Shown piece after piece: positions 38,101-50,187 of a stretch of DNA of 64,000 bases. Origin of the DNA: Alnus glutinosa (taxonomy: Eukaryota > Streptophyta > Magnoliopsida > Fagales > Betulaceae). Position 1 is the stretch's first letter; each line of letters begins with the position of its first letter. The notes beneath the pieces were generated by a model that worked only from the letters and a program-made list of their open reading frames with translations, ran no database searches and was not told where the DNA came from. The DNA lies in contig NC_084888.1 in assembly GCF_958979055.1 (NCBI RefSeq), positions 2,684,001-2,748,000 on the forward strand, written 5' to 3'. The position numbers and the translations under genes were made by a program.

Positions 38101-41100
38101 TTAAACAAAGATAGCAAAAAACCAAACAATCTAATAATGAAATTAAACTTAGATTTTAGATCAATAATAGAATTACAAAGAGCAAAAGGGGGCACAACAA
38201 AATTCACTAGGAGTATACAACGGGAAACCCCTTTAAAGAAATAGAAAAGAAAAAATATATATAAATAGTATTTCATTTTTTAGAGCATAGTACAAATCCT
38301 AAAAAGAAACAAAGCAGCTATTGAGTTAGAAAATAATGGAATCCTAAAAAGAACCGAAGCAGCTATTGGGGGATGTGGCTAAACTCAAGAAAATAAAGCC
38401 TTTAAAAATCTGATGTTTGTCTCTCCCAAGGACTTCTCCAAGCCTCCAAATTCCCATTTATTTTCTTTCCAACCGAATACTCCACATCAAGCAAGAAAGA
38501 ACAGATATCTAAGCAACCAAAACCCTCCCACCTTTACATTTCATATCTTAGGTGGAGGACAAGTCAACTAAAGTACATGGCATAGTCAAATAGACTCCAA
38601 AGAGAGATGAGAACAACTAAAGAACCCTAAGTACCAAAGAATGTAAAAGTAAATGATCCAGTCTCTTCATCCCTTTAAACATGTAGCATCATCTAAGAAT
38701 GAACTGTTTACGCTTCGTGAACTCTCAATAGTCAAAATATGACTCAAAACTGCAGTTCACACAAAGAAAGAAGTTTCAAAGCTGCCAGCTGAATAAGTCT
38801 CACATTCCAACGCAACAAACCAGCAGACGACCCATGTAACAGCCTTAGTTACTCATTTATCAGAAGCAGATAACAGTTGCAATGTCACCTCACCATACCG
38901 CACCACGTCTTGGCAGAAGCAGTATAGACACATTTGCCAACCTCAAAAATGTATTGGAAATGCATCCCACTTGCTTCAACTGCTCGTTGCCCATCCCATG
39001 AGTGCGCATTACAGAGCAGTCCCCCCCCCCCCCCCCCCCCAGCACTTTTCAATACTTCAAACTTACCACCACCCTCCATCCGTCTCTGCAAACCATCCCT
39101 CTTCCATGGCAATCCACAAAGCCCAATCAAGAATATGCAAAATTCTAACAGCCAAACATCCCTCATAAGTTATAAATTCATTAAATATATATTTAATTTT
39201 GAACTTAACTTTATTGAATTTAGATTTAAGGACTTTTCATTATGATGAATAATAGCCTATCAATTATAGTTACAAAATCCACAGTGAATGATGTTTTTTG
39301 ATAAGTCATGATCAATGATAAGCCATCACCTTGAATTATCAAGATACTTCTATCCCATCTTCTAATATTGCATGCATTGTAAAGATTGGAATCGAGAAGA
39401 GTGTCTGAGCACTAGAGACTGAATGGAAAGCATGGAAGGCATGTCAGCTTATATCAGTCTCGTGATGAGTTGCACCTAGTTACAGCTAGCTCACTCAATT
39501 TTCCCTCAACTCTAGTCTCTCTCTTTTTCCGGCCCTTTTTTTCTTTAACAAACATAATTAAGTCACAGGTAAATGCAGCAAGCCCAGTATACTTCAAACA
39601 AATAAAGGAGGTAGAATCATTTGGATATCACAAAAAGAAAAGTAAATAAGAGAGAAATAAGCACAATAGATCACATTAAACAATACCCTTTAACTTCAAA
39701 AACCTAGACAAGCATATATCAACAGTGAAAGTGGTAAAACTTTTAACTTGGTTCTGGACCACTTGAGAAGCTGTTCTGTAGCGCTCCCGTATCAACTTTC
39801 CAGGCTCTCCTGTTAATTGAAATTAAATTTCATGTAATTTTATGCTTAATATTAAATGAAACAGTAGAGAGGAAGAACCAAAAAAAAAAAAAACACTTCT
39901 ATTATCTCGCAGAAAAGAACAGCTAAAATATTTGTTTCTTGAAAATTGACAAATTGAAAGAAGTTGGAAACAGAAATGTAATTAACAAGATTTGTTGTTC
40001 AAAAATTAAAGTATAGGATACATTATTTAATTGAAACAAAAGTACATAACAAACAATTTAGAACCTTCAAACTAACCCACAGCACGAAACTGTGTTATTA
40101 GGTTTTTCATTTTTATTTTTATTTTTTATTTATTTTTATTGCTTCAAAAGAAGGCTAACTAATAAAGCACATATATAGACAAGTATATATATTTATAAAA
40201 GGGATAAACTATGATAATGCGCCACCATATTGATAGCACATCATCCATTAGATCTACAAACATAAAGGCAGTAATCTTTTACACTTTCTATGAATTGACA
40301 GAGCTCAGTGATATTTTTCTTTATTGTTAAGAGTAAATATGTTATGCATAGGTCAAAAAGGATGCCTTTCTTCATGTGGACAGAAGTACTAAATTTCATT
40401 ATTTGACATTGTTATCACTTACATAGGATTATCTTCATCAATTGAATAGCTAGAATTGCTAAAAAAATCAATTATTATATGTGAAAATAGATGAAGCCTT
40501 ATCAATCTTGGTATGGTGCCGCCCTATCATAGTTTTATCCCATTATACATTTATACCTATATTTATTTGTTAAAAATCAAAACTAGAATCCACCCCACCT
40601 GAACCCATCCCAACCCTTGGCCACTTGTACCACAACTCAGATAATAAGCAAGCTGTGCTAGAAACCCATCATACCAGCTCTTTCGGATTCCAGCTCTCCA
40701 GCAGACATAATGACGGGTTCAATTCCCATGGTTTGGAATATAAGTTCAGTCTGAAATGATTTTCCTTGCCCTTTTCCACCCCAAATACCTGTATCATGTT
40801 TCAGGAAAAAAAAAATTTAAATAAAAACCACGTGTAAAGAAACATCTCACTTTTTCTCTTTTCTTGAGCTAATAATATCATAAGTTTATAGCTAACATAG
40901 AGCTACTCTAGTCATAACTTAAGTTGAAAAAATTAAGAAATTTCTTGAATAGAAAGGTATAAATCCATGAAAACTCATATAGCACAATCATTAGACTAAC
41001 AGTGTAATTCATATAAGTATGAATGAGGCTCGTCAATAATAATAATTATCGGTCATTACGTTATAAGAAGAGAGCAAAATGTTGCAATAGGAACCGCCCA

Positions 41101-44100
41101 CAAAACAAATTTAATAAAATAATTATTTAACAACCTCTTTTCTACTTTATAGAAATTTCTACTGATAAAAAATAATTGTGAATACTTACCAAGGATCAAA
41201 GGAACCTTGGTATTGAGAAGATGAGCAATGCAGTTCTTGACAATGTGGGTTACTGCACCAACAACAAAATATATACAAGTTAACATAAGTTTTTTTTTTT
41301 TTTTATAAGTATATACAAGTTAACATAAGTATCAATATTTTTTAATAACTATGATTTATAAAGTGCATAAAACATAGAGTCCAATAAAAGTAAAACAATT
41401 TAGTAATCACACCACAAAAATATAATAAGTTCCTCAATACAAACATTTAAAAGGTTAGCATCAAATGTAAATGAAAACGGCGAAAAGTTACCATCTTTGA
41501 CTTGAAAACTCCATGTGAGGTCAACAGTTTGAAAAATGAACACAAGATGTCAAAAACTACTTTGAAAAATCTAGACATAGACCAATTCAGTCATTTAAGC
41601 TTTCTGAAATTATAATATTATAAACAAATCCAGTCATTTATAGGCTTTCTGAAATTATAATATTATACATATATGATCCTTGCTTTTTGTTTCGGTATTG
41701 AAAAAAATTATTAAAAAATCCAGTATAGCAGGAGTCTCTTGAGCACAAATGCAATTTAATTTTGATATATTTTATTTTTGGATATGTAATAAAGATTTTA
41801 TAGAGAATAAAAGCATAGATAAAGAGGATGAGTATCCTATATCCTCTCAAAATCTCAAGAAATTACAATAAAAAATTCAAGAGAAATTCAAATCCAAGAA
41901 AGAATTGTAATGTATACTAGCCAAAGCATGCAGCCGATCAAACAATGTAGGAAACGTTTTTAAAATGAGTTTCCGTCCAACACCATGTCGTTAAAATTTA
42001 ATCCTATCCCTCCAAGTTCTCCATATAATACAAAGTGGATCAGCCCCCTAATCACACCACGGAAATGACAACTAAATCTTCTTCTGTTACAGGTCCAAGT
42101 TATTTGGGTTTTGTGTTTCCGAATGCCACTTTTCGACCGAGTCACCATGTGATGATGGGATGGGTCGTTGTATTCACCAATATCTTGGTCATCTAACCAA
42201 GGTAGGTTTGCGAGTGATGAACCGATCTCGGGGAAACTGAGTGAGAGAGAGCTTTAGACTTCTATGCTCTTTCCAACTTGTAAACACTTTAATCAAAGTC
42301 ATCACCTGATGCAACATAGAAAAACAAAGCTAATAACCACAACTTACATGCCATAAATGCAAGAAGAGGTGATTTACCATCTCACCATATATATATATAT
42401 ATATATATACATTTTTTTATAAGCAAGCAAGATATCAATGAAAAGCAATCTCACCATAAATCTTATACATGCAACCGTCCACGATGATTTTTCCCCTTTT
42501 TTCTGTGATTATCAATAGTCAAATTCTACCCAAAGCAACTGTTTGGACAAAAAATGCTACTTTTTGTGGCTTTGCACGCAAAATATTCCCATAGAAATCC
42601 GACCACGGAACGACCTCTAAGAGCCTCAAGGATGGAAGATTAGAGTATAATAAATCCAAAAGAGTGTCAACTGCCCCTAACTCCCAATCTTACAATGGTC
42701 TCTGAGATTCAAGATTCCAATGCCAATCCCCTTCACGAATCTTGCAAAGGCATTTCAATTATGATATTAAAATTGCTTTAGGTATTTCAAACCGAGATTG
42801 AGAAGTCTACATGGGTCAACATGAGGGTCATGTCCTCAAGAGTTTAAATTGCCAATACTCAAGAAGAACTAGTATATTACAAAATCATTGATTAAAATAC
42901 AAGCCCTTATGAGGTTAGTATCAATTTTTAAATCATGGAAGTTGAACTATCATCAAAAAAGTCTTGCTTACAACACAACTTTCACTGTTGCAAATCAATT
43001 CTTAAATTTCAGACTATAACAATCTTTATTAAATTCAAGGACACCAGCACGTCCAAAAAGTGTCAAGTTCACAGACATATGTGAACGAGAAAAAGAGGTG
43101 ACTATATCAATTCTCTAGAAAGCTCTAGTTGGCAGATTTGATCAATAAATTATTTCCTTTACCCAGAGAAGTAGATGATTTAGTTCACATAACCTCGGTT
43201 AGCATGGTCCGTCTAGGACATTGCAGATTCCCTGATCATGAGTGGAGTTGGTCTTTGTCATTCCACATTTTTATGTTTATAGTGCTGAAGCAGGTTAAGA
43301 AACCAAAACCAAGTTGTTTCTATGCTAATTGATAATGTGAAGAATGAATAAGTTTTATCAATCTAGGAAATATGTGAGTCAATAACTTCTTGGTGTGAGG
43401 GATCAATAACTTCTTGCCGTAAGGAGAGCCCTCACATATAGAACTTCATAAGATACTCAATGATTAAAAAAAATGCCTCTAACCTAAGCTAAGAGCAATT
43501 GATGGCCTTCAATTAGCATATGGAGAAAATATGGGACTTCGATCGAAAACATCCCTATAACCATCTTAGATTTGAAGAATGGAAAGGAAAGACAATCACA
43601 CAATTGTACAGTAACTGGAATTGCTGCATCCAAGAAGATTAAAGCTTCAAAAAAGTAATAGTAAGGAAAATTTGATCAGGATAGGACCAGCCACTAACAT
43701 CAATTATCTGAAGGAATGATTAACATATAAATCCTTCCTACCTTGGATTAATTACTGATGAAGTAAATGGAGAATTTCACAAAGCAATTATATTTGGAAT
43801 CCATGGATAGACATGATGTCTCACAAACTGTAACGTAGATTTGTCAACCACAAAAAGACAGAACAATGCAAAACATCGAAAAGGAAATATTGCTTTCAAT
43901 ACCCTTTTCCAATTTTTTTAAATAAAACAATAAAACACATGGCAGATAACCATTGGAATGACTGATAACAAACATGAAAATGCATCTAGCAATGGGAAGT
44001 TGACTAGAGTTTGGTCATTTTTACCAAATTTTCTTACTGCTTTAACATAATTCATCACAGTTTTTTTACCTTTTCCCAGTTTTGTAGGACTTACCAACTT

Positions 44101-46572
44101 TATCCTGTCAAAGAAAAGTAAATGGAAAAACGTAAAAACACAATCTACATCTTAATTGGCAAGATACAGAGCATCACATGAAAATATCTTGGGAAAAAGA
44201 AGAGAAATATTAAAGCGAAGTGCAGGAGCCTCAACAACATAAGTAACAACATTAATATGTCAGCTCTTCAAAATGACAATTATCAAAGAAGCCAGAAATA
44301 GCAAGATGTGTACTAGATAGGCGAACAAATAAAGCATTTTTGGCAGATAACTTACAATGTGGTACTAAAATATGCATAAGAAAATAAACATTAATTTTTC
44401 ACAAAGTCTATGTAGCATTATTTATAAAATTGACCAACATATGATAGCAAACTATCTGAACTCAAAGATAGAAAATATGAAAAAGTAATAGAACACTGAA
44501 AAAAGAGACTCAAAAAAGACCTCTTCCCATCGAAGGTTATGGGAGAGATTTAACAACTTAGATTTCTACACCCTGAAATGCTGAAATCTAAAGAAACCGT
44601 GAAAACAGTTTATTACATTTAAAATGATCAAAAAATTCTGTAGAGCTCTTACTCTCTCAAAAATTTGCTGATTTATCATTCCAGTGGAACCAAGTGACAG
44701 AAACAAAGCAAAGTTTTCAGATAACATGTTCTCTAGCAACCAAGACCTAAACACACAGAAATTGCACGCTCTCAAGAAAGCAGTTGCGCTGTGTCCTATA
44801 ATTCTCGTGGATTTTAATGTAGATATGTAGCAAAATGTAAAACATATATATATAATGCAATAAATAATAAAGTCCAGTTGATGAAGGACCCTCAAACCGA
44901 GATATCAACCAGTCAACCATGAAGTGATGCTCCATCAATTGCTGTTGATCAACCCAAATAAGAAAAGAATTCAGTAATATTATGACAAACCTCTTGCCAT
45001 ATCCAAACAAGTCTGGATGCACCCTTCTCAAATTTCAGAAAAGCCAGGATTAGAAAAATTATATCCTTTCTTCACCATGTTTATACCACGTGTTAAGATA
45101 ACATTTTTTATTTTTTTTAAATGAATCACATACTAAGATACCATAAAGAAAACATGGTAGCGTTTTCCTTCTTTGGTCTGACTCTTAGACCTTGGAGAGC
45201 AAGATCGGCTGAAGTATATATAAATAGAATTGGAGGCTCAGCCCATTTAGGGTCCGTTTGGGTTTACGATTTCAAAAAGTACAATTTAAAAATAGCAATT
45301 TTTAAAAACGCAGTTAAGTGTGGCAAAATTGCAGTTTGACCTTTAAAATCGCAAGTTAGCCTTTAAAATTCTGCGTTTTAAAAAAAGTATCTCATTGCCT
45401 GCGATTTGAAAAAGCAGTTTTTTGTATTTTTAAATCGCAATTTTTTAAAAACGTAATTCCCAAACGATTCATTTTCTGCGATTTTGTTTAAAATCGCATT
45501 TTTTTGTCTACGAAATCGTAATTTCAAACGCACCCTTAGAGTAAACGCAACTTAAACACTCACTATTCCCACACATTGCTTTGTTTTTTAATGAAAGAAA
45601 ATCCATCCAACTTATTCCCACCTAGAGAGAGAGAGAGAGAGCGTTCAACTTATGCCATAATTTCCATCACTAAAACAAAAGAAAGAAGGAATTTTTCACT
45701 CTGATCCGCCAGATTCGGTTCAAACCGGTCACTTGACTCACTTACATCAATTTTGTGTTATATTTATCACAAACATTCATACTCAACAGTGGTATGTGGT
45801 TCTCCCCATTAGCATAATTGAGGCACAACTACAAGTCAATTTATTTATTTTTTGAACACTTCTCCTTTTCTTGGTGCTGGTGTGTATGTGACCCATAAAA
45901 TCCAAAATTTACCACCATGCCAGAAAAGAAAATACAGGATAGCAATATTAAGTGCACTAAATTCTAGTTCGCTAACAAGAATTTAGGAAGAGGATACTAT
46001 ATAATAACACATACATCATGCAAAAAAAAAAAAAAAATCATCAAAAGTAGAACAAAACACAAAAATAGAAAATTACCATGAAGAGAGGAGCAATATAGTA
46101 ATCGCCCCGAATGTACTCAAATGACCTCGTTACTTTCTGACGATAATCAAACACAATATCCGCTGCAAAAATTATATATATATTAAGCAAACCACGAAAA
46201 AACTAAATTGCTCAATGAACCTCGGGAAATTCAAGACTCTGAAAAAAAATTACAGTCTCGTCCGAGAAAATTGCCGGCGAAGAGGTCATCGATGACGCCA
46301 GCCCTGGCTCCGACCGCGATATTCATGTTGTCAGCCTCTTTACCGAGCCTGTAGAGATAGTCCTTGCCCTCAGAGTCCTTGGCTTCCCACGATGACTGCT
46401 CGGAGAGCCTCCTGGGTCTCTCGGGCTCCCCGCGACTGTCGTTATCACCATCGTCGGCTTTCTCGGGAAAAGAAGACTTCGAACAGTGGAGGGAAAACGA
46501 AGGAAATGGGGACTTGTTGGTGGGAGCAAGCGGAAGGAAATGAAGGGGAAATGCAAAGGAGGAGAGCGCCAT
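32168..46572 (-). CDS. Rubisco activase-like AAA+ protein, chloroplast, 12 exons
   Basis: A complete - strand gene of the Arabidopsis At1g73110 type, related to but distinct from Rubisco activase. Exons in order: 46254-46572, 46077-46162, 44095-44104, 41190-41252, 40675-40788, 39748-39809, 37860-37914, 37480-37681, 36639-36745, 35232-35287, 33338-33430, 32168-32275. All introns are GT-AG and phases close to 424 residues. A Ser-rich transit peptide (about 1-35) is followed by FDYRQKVTRSFEYIRGDYYIAP. Then come Walker A GGKGQGKS (163-170), SAGELES, Walker B LMINDIDAG (Asp228, Asp230), sensor VTGND (281-285) and the arginine motif LIRDGRMEKFYW (293-304). It likely acts as a ring ATPase in the chloroplast; its substrate is not shown by sequence. 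Introns total over 13 kb and carry LINE pieces and a MITE. Exon 3 is only 10 nt. Confidence 0.93.
34411..34665 (-). mobile_element. 5'-truncated LINE fragment in intron 10 of the activase-like gene
   Basis: On the - strand, a decayed C-terminal LINE frame (MVPFYLLWCICKE, then NDKSFEDRKKTVVDLKSF) is followed by a 3' UTR. The UTR has a TGCGTCTTTTGCGC block and ends in TTTCTTATT with a poly(A), seen as a T-run on the + strand at 34411-34424. This is the usual end of plant L1-type ORF2. The 5' border is approximate, and no target duplication was identified. Confidence 0.65.
36825..36928. repeat. 52-bp tandem duplication in intron 8 of the activase-like gene
   Basis: Copies at 36825-36876 and 36877-36928 share TCACAATG, ACACATTGCTAATAGTT and GTGGTT blocks, with a handful of substitutions. 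It has no coding meaning and lies about 80 bp upstream (in gene sense) of exon 9. Confidence 0.8.
41271..41330 (-). mobile_element. Minimal LINE-tail insertion with 20-bp target duplication
   Basis: The 20-mer ATATACAAGTTAACATAAGT is found at 41271-41290 and 41311-41330. The 20 bp between them are, on the - strand, ACTTAT followed by A14. This is the LINE terminus again with almost nothing else. It lies in intron 3 of the activase-like gene, starting 18 bp upstream of exon 4. Confidence 0.75.
42379..42458 (-). mobile_element. 5'-truncated LINE tail with 11-bp TSD and (TA)n extension
   Basis: ATCTCACCATA flanks both ends (42379-42389, 42448-42458). The insert on the - strand is a TTTTCATTGATATCTTGCTT piece, then GCTTATAAAAAAA, then (TA)n. 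It lies in intron 3 of the activase-like gene. The TA run probably arose as slippage of the tail. Confidence 0.65.
45250..45535. mobile_element. Tourist-like MITE (PIF/Harbinger type), copy 2
   Basis: The 286-bp element runs from GGGTCCGTTTGGGTTTACGA to TTTCAAACGCACCC and is flanked by TTA at 45247-45249 and 45536-45538. It is the same family as 11833-12148 but with cleaner termini. It sits in intron 2 of the activase-like gene. Confidence 0.8.
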
Positions 46573-47011
46573 TTCTTTGGAATTGGAGTTGTAGGATTAT
46601 CGTCAGGAAGGTATGACTCAGGGACTACTTGGCGCCACGTAAGAAACACGCCGTTAATAATTTAGAGTTCAGCGGTAACTAGAGAAAATCAATATGAACA
46701 AATTTAAAAGGACTAATAGAAATTATACTTATCATTTTTATTTCATAATTATTATAAAAAAATTTAATTAATTCTTGATTATTATTTTTTAAGTATATGA
46801 GCATTGTAGAATAGTTGTGAATAAAACATGTGATTTCTAACAAAAAAAAAATAAAAAGAACAAATAAATGTTTGCTTTGGATTGTCACATTAATATTGAA
46901 AGATAAAAATATAGTATATAATATTATTTTAAAGTTAATAATAAATGAGAAAACTTTACTTACATTCTAAAGTAAGACGCATTTTTCAACGTCCCTTTAA
47001 ACTCTAAAGGC
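46573..47011. other. Upstream region of the activase-like gene
   Basis: This should hold the promoter of the - strand gene. A GGGACTACTTGGCGCCACGT stretch lies within 80 bp of the start codon. No clear TATA box was seen. Confidence 0.4.
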
Positions 47012-47574
47012 AAAAGTACACAGAACTTCCTCAAATTACCATTTCATTATCAATGTCCCTCAAACTACTAATTGTGTCAATTTATCCTCTCAAACTATCA
47101 AAAAATGTCAATATCTCCCTAATAACAAAAATACCCTTCATAAAATTATTAAAAAAAAAATCTAAAATAACAAAAAAGTTATATAAAAAAAAATAAAAAT
47201 AATAAAAAAATAAAAATGGGTTTTTCTTTTTTTCTTCGTTTGTTTTTTTATTTTTTATTTTTTTTTTATAATTTTCAGTTTTTCTTTTAAAAAAAATTCT
47301 TATTTTTTTTTATTTTTGTTTATTTGTAATTTGTTTTTAAAAATTTTAATTATTTAGTTTATATTTTAAATTTTTAAATTTTAGTTCTTTTTTTTTGAAT
47401 TTATAAGAACATTTTTGTCTTATTGAAAAAAAAAAGGGTCATTTTTATCTTTTTGTTGGTCTTAGGGAGAACATTGTCATATTATTATAATTTGAGGGGA
47501 AACATTGACACAATTGGTAATTTTAGGGGACAATAACAATTGAGTGGTAGTTTAAGGAAAATATGTGTACTTTT
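47012..47574. mobile_element. Foldback (inverted-repeat) element, about 560 bp
   Basis: The ends are inverse copies (AAAAGTACAC at 47012, GTGTACTTTT to 47574). The arms remain alignable for over 100 bp, sharing CAATTGTGTCAATNTNTCCNCTCAAA words, around a T-rich core. No ORF and no secure target duplication were found. Confidence 0.65.
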
Positions 47575-47599
47575 TTCAACTTTAAAATTTTGTAATATG

Positions 47600-48636
47600 G
47601 ATGTTGATTTATCTGTCACTTTCAATTATCTTTTCTGTTAGAATTTTTCGTTAAATCTTAATTGATGAAGTAAAAATGACCAAAATATTTCTGTTTATAA
47701 AATATAATAAACATTAAAAAAAAAAAAACGATTCTTTCGTTTTAGTATATCTTGTCCATTGATAATGGTTTGTGCCTTTCAAGTTAAAGATCTTCTCAGC
47801 TAGTGGAGCTGATGTGTTTATTTGTTGATGATCTGCTCTGTGATCGTGTTCTTGGGTGTATGGTGGTCTGCAGATACTGACCAATTTAAGTTAAAAGGTC
47901 AGTGATTGAAGTTACCATGACTAGTTTTAAAAATCGGATACGGAATTTATGTCTTAGTAGTTAGTGGCATACATCTTTTTGTTGTTCTGCCTACCCTAAA
48001 CTGAGATTAATATAATGTTCGGGTTCTACAGTTTTTATAACAATTCCTTTACAAATATAAATGGCAATTTAAATTTTATAAAAATGAGTGCTCCGTATGA
48101 ACTGTTACATGATAATTCATATTTTATTTTGTTGATGTGATAATCGTCACGACAGTTTATAAATTAACGGCTCACGTTTTAGTGGCCGAGATTGTAACAA
48201 GTGACATCCAAATGCAGAAGGCTACCTAACCATTCGACTGCTCAGGTGAAGGCTAAGAGCACCAGATTCTTGCTTAATTAGTGTTATTTATTTACCGGGT
48301 ATTTATCTTTTCTTATAGAGTTTTCTTAGCATGGCCTACACGATGTCGTTTGGCTTAAAACTACTAGAGTTAAATCTCAACCGTTCGTCTTCGGCTCAAA
48401 ACATATAACCGCACGCTCGATCTAACTGTTTCTCCTGGCCTTTTCCGCTGATCTAACAAGAAAACCGGTAAAATGCTACTTTCTTTTTCCTCATCCTCGT
48501 CAATATATATATATATATATATATCATCGTCTTCCTCTCATTAACCCGCCTTATCCAAGAATCAAACCCCCAGTAGAACGAAAGTGAAACTAACCCTTTC
48601 CCCAAAACCCATCCAAGATCAACGTGGTTTAGTTTC
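47600..48636. other. Intergenic DNA, nothing recognised
   Basis: No gene is supported. A (TA)n run of about 20 bp is at 48505-48524. The last 200 bp are C-rich and UTR-like in composition. Confidence 0.35.
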
Positions 48637-48783
48637 ATGGCTCACGAAGAAGAAGAAGAGCCTAGAAAGGTCCAATACCCATGGGACTCAAACTCCTACA
48701 ACAGGACAATTAACGATAAAAAAAAAAAAGGTGGCAGAATAGGAGATCGATATTTGACGGTGGTAGAGGTGGGGAAGGAGTAG
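48637..48783 (+). other. Short open frame with acidic N terminus, unrecognised
   Basis: An ATG in a plausible plant context opens a 48-codon frame starting MAHEEEEEPRKVQYPWDSNS and ending at TAG. It follows a C-rich, UTR-like sequence. I do not recognise a family and no second exon was found. It may be a gene fragment like its neighbours, or chance. Confidence 0.2.
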
Positions 48784-49400
48784 AGGGGGAGGCAGTGAAC
48801 AGAGAGGTGGCTGAAAATTATATGCAAAAAAAAATTTCAACCTAACAGTGCCTAAAACTATAATCTCGTTTTTATTTTGCTTTTCTTTTTCTTTGAAAGA
48901 GAAGATTAAACTGAGTTCGAGTTTGAGAACATGGCCGCGGTGCAGTAGAGAAGTAAGCTGTCACCATTTTTGTAAGGAGTAACTTGAGGAAAAGGAGGAG
49001 AATGAACGTGCAAATGAACGAGATGGCCAAGAAACTTAGGAGCATGTTTTCTTTTATCTGGGACACCGTCAGTTTATGCAAGAAGCATGTTTTCTTCAAT
49101 CTTCCGCATCCTTCTCAGTTCTCACCATGCACCAATAGCTGAGCAAATCTATCCATGCTTTCCAAATTTCAGCATCTGGACAACCATTATATGAAAAACA
49201 GGGGAAAAAGTGCTTACATAAGTGTGCATACTTACTATCCATGCTTTCCACAAGAACTTGGTAGTTCACAAGATTTGACGAACAGCTACGAGCAACAACA
49301 ACATAACAAAAAGGGAGAGGTCAAATGGAAAGGAAAACAAACACTTTAAAGAAAAGCAGTGAGTTTATGACATGCAGGAACACTAAGAACAACCATTCAC

Positions 49401-50096
49401 TCAAAATAAATGTATTGGATTGGGTGTGAATAAAAGGTGTGGCCGGTAGCCATGGTCGAGGTGTAGTCTGTTAGCCTTAGTATGCCATTGTTCTTGTTGA
49501 TGAATTTTTTTGGAGCTGATGACCTGGAATTCCGGATTGACACTGTGCACAAAAGCTCCCAAAGTCGATGAGAATTGAGCAAGGGTTCTTCGAGATTTCT
49601 GCAAAATAAAGGGGTCGTCGGGGTGTCCCGACAACGCCTCCTCCGACGATCAAGTTAGAATTGATGAGGTAGAATAGTGAAAAAGAAAACACACTTTCTC
49701 TCTAGAAGATGATACCTCTTTTTCGATAATAATCAGACTCTTTTATATGTCTACTCCTCTTAAATATCCTTCATGTCAACATTTATTACCTGAAGATGCC
49801 TTTCTTTTCCTTAGTTAATTTGAGCCCACGAACTCAAGTGTTTATGGTCGACTCGTCCCTACTTTTTCTGAACGGCGGCGAATGATCATCGATTAATAAC
49901 ACAAAAGCATTAATTGGAGAGAAGTCTCTCCCTTCATTCAACTCACTCTGCTCGTAGTCGTAGACTCTAGCTCACCTCCTTACTGTTTCGAACTATGGCG
50001 GGAAATTCCTTAACAGTTCTCAACCGCTGCAACGCCGTCTAAGCTCAAGTTGTTTCCTGCAGCGATGAACCCGGATCCCAACTTCTCTGCAAAATT
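49401..50096 (-). pseudogene. L-type (legume-type) lectin domain fragment, split by a solo LTR
   Basis: Two pieces on the - strand read as the N-terminal part of an L-type lectin domain, as in plant lectin receptor kinases. The first (50016-50096) has GSGFIAAGNNLSLDGVAAVE. The second (49401-49494) has NNGILRLTDYTS and GHTFYSHPIQ. Removing the LTR and one copy of its 5-bp duplication puts the two pieces in the same frame with no lost residues. After PIQ the similarity stops and a stop codon follows. No signal peptide, rest of the lectin domain or kinase is present, so this is a fragment and not a working receptor gene. Confidence 0.7.
49495..50015 (-). mobile_element. Solo LTR, 521 bp, with 5-bp target duplication
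   Basis: On the - strand the element starts TGTTAAGGAA and ends TTCATCAACA, the TG...CA rule with TGTT/AACA inverted ends. It is flanked by GTTCT at 49490-49494 and 50016-50020 (+ strand). A promoter-like CATATAAAAGAG lies on the - strand near 49738-49749. No internal retroelement genes are adjacent, so a full element probably recombined down to one LTR. Confidence 0.8.
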
Positions 50097-50187
50097 GTGT
50101 CAATTTTTGTGTTTGCAGGAAGAACCCTCTGTTCTCCCCTGTTCTGTAGTCTGGAAACAGAGGAAAAGAGATAAGTAGGAATCTTAC

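Noticed and set aside
44566..45031. Two overlapping - strand frames of about 100 codons
   Set aside because: They lie in intron 2 of the activase-like gene, are Ile/Phe-rich from AT-rich DNA, and show no domain.
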